The position numbers and the translations under genes are program-made. Below the pieces are notes generated by a model. That model saw nothing but the letters and a program-made list of their open reading frames with translations. It was not told where the DNA came from and did no database searches. DNA of 64,000 bases from NCBI GenBank assembly GCA_009684515.1, contig WKKS01000013.1:1-64000 (forward strand), in the 5' to 3' direction. Below are positions 36,038 through 45,000 of this stretch, one piece after another. The stretch comes from Geobacter sp. Lineage in GTDB: Bacteria; Desulfobacterota; Desulfuromonadia; Geobacterales; Pseudopelobacteraceae. Position 1 is the stretch's first letter, and each line of letters begins with the position of its first letter.

Positions 36038-38989
36038 ATGAAATTTAATGTGAGAATATACACTGTGATGGTGTTAGCTCTGTTAATAATAATTGGTATT
36101 ACCTCACTGATGAATCCGCTGGTGGCGTTTAGTTCTTGCGCATCACCGGCGAACTCTATTGAATCTGAGAACTGCAAGATTGGGAATCCCGCCAGTGAAT
36201 GGGATATAGCCGGGGCGGGAGACACCAGTATACAGGGCTTTGCAACCGACATCAGTGTGAACCGGGGCGCAACCGTCTACTTCAAAGTAAATACTCCAGC
36301 AACCGCCTGGCGACTCGATATTTACCGCATGGGATATTATGGTGGTAACGGGGCGCGTAAGGTGGCCACGTTGAATCCATCAATACCTCTGCCACAAAGC
36401 CAACCTGCCTGCCTGTATAACTCGGCAACCGGACTCACGGACTGCGGCAACTGGTCTGTTTCGGCCTCTTGGACCGTGCCATCCAACGCCACATCAGGGA
36501 TATACTTTGCCAAGATTATCCGGACGGATAACGGAGGGGCGAGTCACATTATATTTATTGTGCGAGACGACTCCAACCACTCAGATATACTTTTCCAGGC
36601 ATCCGATACAACATGGCAGGCTTACAATACCTACTCACAGAACTTCTATGGCTGTCCCAGCGGTGTTTGGAATTCGAACTGCCGTGCCTACAAGGTCAGC
36701 TACAACCGTCCCTTTTACACGCGATCCTTTGAACCCCAAACCTGGGTTTTCAACGCCGAGTACCCAATGGTACGCTGGCTTGAGGCCAACGGTTATGATG
36801 TTACCTACTTTACTGCGACCGACACAGACCGAAACGGTTCGCTTATTCTTAACCACAAGCTATGGATGTCGAACGGCCATGATGAATACTGGTCTGGGAA
36901 CCAGCGGACTAATGTGGAAACGGCCAGGGCCGCCGGAGTTAATCTGGCGTTTTTCAGCGGAAACAGTATCTATTGGAAAACCCGTTGGGAAAGCAGTGTC
37001 GATGGTTCCAGTACGCCCAACCGCACTCTGGTCAGCTACAAGGAAACATGGGCCAATGCCGTTATTGATCCTGCGGACCCGCCAGTCTGGACAGGGACGT
37101 GGCGGGATCCGCGTTTCAGCCCACCTGCCGACGGAGGCCGCCCGGAGAACGCTCTTGCAGGCAGTCTGACACTGATTGCCGGCAGCTACACTGGTACTAT
37201 CACTGTCCCTCGAGAAGACGGGCGAATGCGTTTCTGGCGCAGCACGGATATTGCGTCGCTGCCACTTGGGCAAAGCGCCACTCTTGCGCCTGGAAGCTTG
37301 GGTGATGAGTTGGATGTAGACGAAGATAATGGCTTTCGTCCAGGCGGCATTCTCCACCTCACTACCACCCCCATTTCCACAACTAACGCCTGCCTGCTTG
37401 ACTACGGCAACACTGTGGGCTCATGCAATGCCATTCACAACCTGACACTGTACCGCCACGCAAGCGGTGCGCTGGTATTCGGAACAGGCACATACAATTG
37501 GGCCTGGGGGCTGGATGCTAATCATGATCGCTCCAATTTGGGTTCGACCACCGACTCGCGGATGCAGCAGGCCACCGTAAATCTTTTCGCTGACATGGGT
37601 GTGCAACCAGTGTCTCTACAGTCCGGGCTATTGGCAGCCACTCCATCTTTTGACCATATTTCTCCAACCTCCATAATAACCTCGCCATCGTCTGGGGTTG
37701 CTCTGCCAGCTGGCGTCACGCTAACAATCGCTGGAAACGCGACCGACTCGGGTGGAGGTGTGGTCGGCGGTGTAGAGGTCTCCACTGACAGTGGCGTTAC
37801 CTGGCACCCTGCCACAGGCCGGGAGAGCTGGAGCTATGCCTGGACTCCGGCAGCAGCGGGACCTGCTACCATCCTCAGCCGGGCGGTCGATGACAGTGCC
37901 AATCTTGAAACTCCCTCATCTGGTGTCAATGTTACAGTCAGTGGTTCTGTCGTGTGCTCAACGAATTGCACCACCTGGCCCGCAACAGCTGTCCCTGTCA
38001 TTTCTGACTCTGGTCCGGACAACCCTGTAGAACTGGGGGTAAAGTTTCGTGCCGACTCGAATGGATTCATAACCGGCGTACGTTTCTACAAGGCAGCCGC
38101 CAATACCGGGGCTCACGTCGGGAATCTCTGGACAAGTACGGGAACTCTGCTTGCGACCGCCCCCTTCTCCAATGAGAGCGCCTCCGGTTGGCAGCAAGTC
38201 AACTTCTCCAATCCGGTGGCTGTCACCGCCAATACGGTATACGTAGCCTCCTACCATAGTACTGTTGGCCACTACAGCGGTGATCTGAACTACTTTACGG
38301 GCAAGGGAATGGATAGCCCTCCATTGCATGCCCTTGCCAATGGGGTATCCGGCTTCAACGGTGTCTTTGCTTACGGCTCCGCCAGCAACTTCCCCAGCCA
38401 GGGGTGGAATGCGTCCAATTACTGGGTGGACGTGGTCTTTAATTCGACCGCGCCGCCACCGCCGGTATTGTCAGCTATAACGGTGACTCCGGTCAATCCA
38501 GCGATCTCGACCGGTGCAACACAACAGTTCACCGCCACCGGAACCTACTCTGACGGCAGCACTCAGAACATAAGCAGCCAGACGGTTTGGGCTTCCTCAA
38601 ACGACAGCACAGCCACCATCAGCAGCACCGGTCTTGCCACGGGCATAAAAGCAGGCAGTGCGACAATCTCGGCGACACAGGGTGGTGTCACCGGAAGTAG
38701 CGCATTAACTGTGCAGTCAACTCCATTGACGATCACAACTGCATCGCTTCCCGGCGGCACGCGGAACGTTTCTTACTCGGCCTCGCTGACAGCCGTTGGT
38801 GGCGCTTTGCCATACGTTTGGACGCTGGCCAGCGGCACACTGCCGGCTGGACTTACACTCAAAAGTGGTACAGGTGTTGTTTCAGGTACGCCAACGACCA
38901 AAGGTACCTTCAGCTTTTCGGTCAAAGTGAGTGATTCAGGCAATCCGGTGCAAAACAGCACCAAAGCGTTCAGCATAAGAGTCCGTTAA
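36038..38989 (+). CDS. Secreted N,N-dimethylformamidase-like / DUF4082 / Ig-domain protein
   Basis: The product has 983 aa. After a signal peptide (hydrophobic residues 10-31, then SSCASP), residues 38-530 resemble the C-terminal domain of N,N-dimethylformamidase beta subunits, with the block HDEYWSGNQRTNVETARAAG and FFSGNSIYWKTRW. A bacterial Ig-like domain follows (about 538-641), then DUF4082 (about 645-803, starting TWPATAVPVISDSGPDN), a BIG2 domain (about 810-895) and a putative He_PIG-type Ig domain (about 897-983). There is no PEP-CTERM anchor at the C-terminus. An AGGAGGT site lies 7 nt before ATG. The next gene is a larger relative. Enzyme activity is not established; a carbohydrate- or matrix-binding surface role is inferred. 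Confidence 0.75.
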   Translation: MKFNVRIYTVMVLALLIIIGITSLMNPLVAFSSCASPANSIESENCKIGNPASEWDIAGAGDTSIQGFATDISVNRGATVYFKVNTPATAWRLDIYRMGYYGGNGARKVATLNPSIPLPQSQPACLYNSATGLTDCGNWSVSASWTVPSNATSGIYFAKIIRTDNGGASHIIFIVRDDSNHSDILFQASDTTWQAYNTYSQNFYGCPSGVWNSNCRAYKVSYNRPFYTRSFEPQTWVFNAEYPMVRWLEANGYDVTYFTATDTDRNGSLILNHKLWMSNGHDEYWSGNQRTNVETARAAGVNLAFFSGNSIYWKTRWESSVDGSSTPNRTLVSYKETWANAVIDPADPPVWTGTWRDPRFSPPADGGRPENALAGSLTLIAGSYTGTITVPREDGRMRFWRSTDIASLPLGQSATLAPGSLGDELDVDEDNGFRPGGILHLTTTPISTTNACLLDYGNTVGSCNAIHNLTLYRHASGALVFGTGTYNWAWGLDANHDRSNLGSTTDSRMQQATVNLFADMGVQPVSLQSGLLAATPSFDHISPTSIITSPSSGVALPAGVTLTIAGNATDSGGGVVGGVEVSTDSGVTWHPATGRESWSYAWTPAAAGPATILSRAVDDSANLETPSSGVNVTVSGSVVCSTNCTTWPATAVPVISDSGPDNPVELGVKFRADSNGFITGVRFYKAAANTGAHVGNLWTSTGTLLATAPFSNESASGWQQVNFSNPVAVTANTVYVASYHSTVGHYSGDLNYFTGKGMDSPPLHALANGVSGFNGVFAYGSASNFPSQGWNASNYWVDVVFNSTAPPPPVLSAITVTPVNPAISTGATQQFTATGTYSDGSTQNISSQTVWASSNDSTATISSTGLATGIKAGSATISATQGGVTGSSALTVQSTPLTITTASLPGGTRNVSYSASLTAVGGALPYVWTLASGTLPAGLTLKSGTGVVSGTPTTKGTFSFSVKVSDSGNPVQNSTKAFSIRVR

Positions 38990-39030
38990 GTATTGATTTC
39001 AAGTTTGGTTTAAGATTTTGGGGGGGATGT

Positions 39031-42000
39031 ATGTCAGTTAATAAATTTCGCAACTTCATAATGTTCGTAAATATGCTGTTGCTGGTTTTTGTTGTTTCAA
39101 TTATTAATCCGTCGGTGGCATTGAGTTCTTGCGTATCTCCAGCAAATGCGATTGAGGCGGAGAATTGCAAAGCTGGCAACCCGGCGGGAGAATGGGATAT
39201 CAGTGGGGCGGGTGATTCCAGTATTCAGGGATTCGCCACTGATATCAGCGTCAACAAAGGCGAGGCTGTTCACTTTAAAATTCAGACGGACGCGCTCGAC
39301 TACCGTCTTGATATTTACCGGATCGGATACTACGGAGGGAACGGCGCCCGCAAGATTGCCACTGTCCATCCGGCGGTCTCCTTGCCTCAACTGCAACCTG
39401 CATGCCTTAACGACGCTACTACCAAACTCACTGACTGCGGAAACTGGGCCGAATCTGCCTCGTGGACGGTTCCTGCGGATGCTACGTCAGGGGTTTACAT
39501 AGCTAAACTCGTGCGCTCGGATACCGGTGGATCAAGCCATATTATTTTTATTGTCAGGGATGATGCTGGCGGTTCAGACGTGCTCTTTAAAACCTCGGAC
39601 ACGACCTGGCAGGCTTATAATACGTACGGCCTGGGATATATCGAATACCCAGATTACGGTTATCCAAGTCAAAAGGCCACCAAGTCCAGCTACAACCGGC
39701 CCTTTATGACTCGCGCTGTTAACAGTGGTTTGGGCGCCTACAACTGGTTTTTCCAAGCAGAATATCCCATGATCCGATGGCTGGAAGCCAACGGCTACAA
39801 CGTCAGTTACTTCACCTCCGTTGACACTGACCGCAGAGGGGCTGAACTTCTTGAACACAAAGTTTTTCTGTCAGTCGGACATGACGAGTACTGGTCCGGA
39901 CAGGAGCGCTCAAATGTAGAAACAGCCCGGGACTTTGGAGTTAATGTGGCCTTCTTTAGCGGTAATGAAATCTACCGCAAGATCCGCTGGGAAAACAGCA
40001 TAGATGGTTCTGGCACCCCTCACCGTACCATGGTCTGCTACAACGAGAGCAACGCGCCGATACCGACCGATCCCGCTGACCCACCAATTTGGACCGGTAC
40101 CTGGCGTAACCCGACATTCAGTCCGCCAGCGGATGGCGGACGCCCAGAGAATGCGCTTAGCGGAACACTTTTCACAGTTTCTGACGGTCCAAACGAACTA
40201 GGGATTTCATTGGAAGTTCCTCAAGCGAACGGCCGGATGAGATTTTGGAGAAATACTGCCGTAGCGTCGCTTGCCGAGGGTCAGAAGGCGGTACTTGGGG
40301 ACAGGGTGGTTGGTTATGAGTTTGATGAGGATATTGATAACGGTTTCCGGCCTGCCGGTCTGATTCAAATGTCTTCAACTACGACTCCGGTAGCTGCCAA
40401 ACTATTGGGGAACAATATAAATGTTGCCGCCGACATCTACCTTCCGGGAACCGCGACTCATGTCATGACCCTTTACCGCGCCCCCAGCAAGGCGCTGGTG
40501 TTTTCGGCAGGGACGGTCCACTGGTCATGGGGGTTGGATAGCCAGCATGACAATGGCCCATCTGTACCTGACTCAAACATGCAGCAGGCCACTGTAAATC
40601 TATTCGCCGACATGGGGGTTCAGCCGGTGTCGTTGCAGCCAGGGTTAGTTGTCGCTACTGCTTCCGTTGACCGAACTTCCCCGTCCTCCATTATCACCTT
40701 TCCACTGTCCGGATCATCTCTGCCGGTTGATATTTCTGTCACAATAACCGGCACAGCGTCCGACAACGGCGGCGGAACTGTGGGAGCCGTGGAAGTCTCG
40801 ACTGATGGTGGCACTACATGGCACCCCGCAACTGGCCGGGAAAACTGGAGTTATTCCTGGACACCGACGGTTTCAGGTTCGGCAGTTGTCCTTAGCAGAG
40901 CAGTTGACGACAGTGGCAATCTTGAAACACCGTTGCCGGGCACTAACGTTACGATCATCAGTACGCCGAGTTTAACAATCTGGCCCGCGACGGCAATCCC
41001 GGTTTTGACTGATGCCGGGCCTGACAACCCAGTGGAACTGGGGGTGAAATTTCGCTCCGATTCGAACGGTTATGTTACCGGTATTCGTTTTTACAAGGCG
41101 AACACAAATACTGGAACCCATGTTGGCAATCTATGGACAAGCTCTGGCACTCTTCTGGCTACAGCCACTTTCAGTAACGAGAGCACTTCCGGTTGGCAGC
41201 AACTCAACTTTTCCGCACCGGTGGCTGTTTCCGCTAACACTGTCTACGTAGCGTCCTACCACACCAATGTGGGACATTACAGTGATGATCTGAACTACTT
41301 CGTGAACAAGGGAGTTGACAGCTCACAACTTCATGCCTTGGCTGACGGTGTGTCAGGTGTCAACGGTGTTTTTGCATATGGAGCCACAAGCAATTTTCCC
41401 AATCAAGGATGGAAAGGATCTAACTACTGGGTGGATGTTGTGTTCAATACAGCCAAGCCTGCCCTGTCGTCTATCTCTGTGACACCGTATAATCAGGTAG
41501 TCCCGACCGGGACCAGCCTGCAGTTCACTGCCACCGGTATTTATTCAGACGGCAGCACGCAGAACCTGACCAGTCAGGTGATTTGGGCTTCATCAGTGAC
41601 GAGCGTAGCCACTATTAACAACGCCGGGCTTGCTACGACTCTCAGTGCCGGAAGTACTGCGGTTTCAGCAAAGTCAGGCAGTGTCACTGGCAGCGCAAAC
41701 CTGACAGCGCAGGCCACCCCACTTGTGATCACTACCTCATCACTCCCAGCCGCAAGGCAATACATTTTCTACTCAGCTTCACTGACTGGTAGTGGTGGCA
41801 CTCCTTCTTATGCCTGGTCAATCGAGGGTGGCTCGCTGCCGCCCGGTCTTACTATTAATGCCGCAACTGGGGTTATATCTGGAATTCCCACAATTACCGG
41901 CAACTACAGCTTCACAGTCCGTATTACAGATTTCGCCAATCCGGGACAAATCTACACCAAGTCTTTAAGCATAGTTGTAGCGGCACTCGCAAATTTCACA

Positions 42001-45000
42001 ATCTGGCCCGCCACGGCCGTTCCCGCTGTTGCGGATGCAGGGCCTGACAACCCGGTGGAATTGGGAGTGAAATTCCGTGCCGATTCTGATGGATTTATAA
42101 CCGGTATCCGCTTCTACAAGGCGGGCGCCAATACAGGCGCGCACGTTGGCAACCTTTGGTCGAGCTCCGGTACTCTGTTGTCCACCGCCAATTTCAATAA
42201 TGAGAGCGCGTCCGGGTGGCAGGAGGTTAATTTCTCAACCCCGGTGGCTGTTACCTCAAACACGGTCTACGTTGCCTCCTATCACACCAATGTGGGGCAC
42301 TATAGTGTTGACCTGAACTATTTTGCCGGCAATGGAATGGACAGCCCGCCGCTTCATGCCCTGGCAGATGGCCTGTCCGGCGCAAATGGTGTGTTTGCCT
42401 ACGGTACAACAAGCAGTTTTCCCAATCAGAGTTGGAAGGCATCCAACTACTGGGTCGACGTGATGATCAGTACGACTGCGCCGACGCCCCTGACCCTATC
42501 CTCGATCACGGTGACGCCGGCTAACCAGACGATATCGACCGGCTCCGGTCGGCAGTTTGGAGCCACCGGAATTTATTCCGATGGAAGTACACAGGACTTG
42601 ACAGGTCAAGCGACCTGGGCTTCATCGGCCACTGGCGTAGCTACAATTACCAGCGCCGGGCTTGCCACTGCTCTCAGTGCGGGCAGTACCACAATCTCGG
42701 CGAAGTCAGGCAGTGTCACCGGCAGCACGAATTTAACCGTGCAGGCAACCCCACTGGCGATCACGACGGCATCACTCTCCGCCGCTACGCAGAACATTTC
42801 CTATTCGGCTACTTTGGCTGGCAACGGCGGCACTCCACCTTATAACTGGTCGATAGTGAGCGGTTCACTGCCGGTGGGACTCACGCTCAACAGCAGTACT
42901 GGAATAATCTCCGGAACGCCATCAGCTACCGGTGCCTCCAGCTTCATAATCCGGGTAACCGATTCCGGTAACCCCGGGCAGACCGCCACAAGGACACTGG
43001 GTGTTGCGGTTGTCGCACTTGCAAATTACACCATTTGGCCAGCTACAGCTGTCCCAGGGTTAACGGATGCAGGATCAGACAGTCCGGTGGAGTTGGGTGT
43101 AAAATTTCGCGCGGATTCGGACGGATTCATAACGGGTCTCCGTTTCTACAAGGCAAACACAAATATTGGGACCCACGTGGGCAACCTTTGGTCGAACTCA
43201 GGTGCCCTCTTGGCCACCGCTACCTTCGTTAATGAGAGCGCGTCCGGGTGGCAGGAGGTAAGTTTCCCCACCCCGGTGGCTGTCACTGCCAATACTGTCT
43301 ACGTGGCCTCCTATCACGCCAACCTGGGTCACTACAGCGCGGATTTGAACTACTTTACCGGAAAAGGGATGGACAGCCCGCCGCTTCATGCGCTGGCAGA
43401 CGGAGTTTTTGGAGTCAACGGAGTGTTTTCATACGGGGCCTCAAGCTTGTTTCCTAACCAGAGCTGGAAGGGCGCCAACTACTGGGTAGATGTAGTATTC
43501 AACATGACTAAGCCGACTCTTTCTTCAATGTTTGTTACGCCATCCAATCAGTCGATACCGACCGGAACTGGATTGCAGTTTACAGTCACTGGAACTTATT
43601 CCGACGGCAGCACGCAGAACCTTACCAGCCAGGCAATTTGGGAGTCATCAGTCACCGGTATCGCTACCATAACCGGCAGCGGGTTCGCTACAGCCCTCAA
43701 AGCCGGTGTTACCACCCTTTCTGCGACTGTGGCTGGTGTCACTGCCAGCACGAATTTGACTGTGCAGTCAACACCTGCAACGATTACTACATTGTCATTT
43801 GCAGGTGCTACGCAAAACATCCCGTATTCGGTCGCTTTGGCCGGCAGCGGCGGTATTCCGCCGTATCTCTGGTCGATTGCGGGTGGTTCACTGCCGTCTG
43901 GTTTATCGCTCAACAGTGTTACAGGTGTTGTTGCCGGAACTCCTACCGCTACTGGAACCTCAAATTTCACGGTCCAGATTACCGATTCCAGTAATCCTGC
44001 GCAAACTTCAGCCAAGAATTTAAGTATCACCACTGGTTCAGGCGGCCCGGTTCTGGTTGTTACTTCAGCGTCGAATCCTTTTAGCGGCTACTATGCTGAG
44101 ATCCTCCGAGCGGAAGGATTTAACGAATTCGCCGTGAGTGACATCTTATCAATATCGCCCGCGTTGCTCTCATCTTACGATGTTGTCATACTTGGCGAGA
44201 TGCCAATGACCGATTCTCAGGTTGCGATATTTAGTGACTGGGTAGTCTCCGGAGGAAAGCTTATTGCCATGCGTCCCGACAAAAAGCTCGCCGGTCTGCT
44301 TGGACTGTCCGATAAGTCATCAACTCTATCCAATGGATATCTTCTGGTTGACACAACCGGAGGGGCCGGTTTTGGTATTGTCAGCCAGAGTATGCAGTTT
44401 CATGGTGTAGCTGACCGCTATACCCTGAGTGGCGCTTCGAGTCTGGCAACACTTTATGCCGACGCAAATACTACAACTTCCGATCCGGCTGTTACGTTGA
44501 CCAGCGTAGGGTTAAACGGGGGGCAAGCTGCCGCATTCACTTATGATCTTGCCCGTTCCGTGGTCTATACGCGCCAAGGCAATCCAGATTGGGCCGGACA
44601 GCCCAGAGACGGAATTTCTCCAGTCCGTTCCGATGATCTTTTCTTTGGCAATGCAACCTTCGACCCTAAACCGGATTGGGTCGATGTGAATAAAATTGCG
44701 ATTCCGCAGGCTGACGAACAGCAGCGCCTGCTGGCAAACCTTATCATCCGAATGAATTTAAACCGGAAACCTCTGCCGCGTTTCTGGTACTTCCCGCGTA
44801 ATTTGCCCGCGGTAGTAGTTATGACAGGTGATGACCACTCCAATGGTGGCACGATCGGCCGGTTCGATTCGTATCTTGCCTTAAGTCCCGCAGGTTGTTC
44901 TGTGGAAAATTGGGAATGCATCAGAGGCACTTCGTACATCTATCCGGACATACCTGCCAGCAATTCTATCACCTATTACAGTTATCCCAATGTTCCTATC

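Noticed and set aside
40977..44036. CRISPR or satellite-like array
   Set aside because: The repeat period of about 1.02 kb, the intact reading frame and the matching protein domains show that these are coding domain repeats.
44565..44939. Genes on the minus strand within the giant protein and elsewhere
   Set aside because: Minus-strand frames of 60-318 codons (for example 30950-31906) lie opposite strongly conserved + strand genes, lack ribosome sites and match no family; they are shadows.
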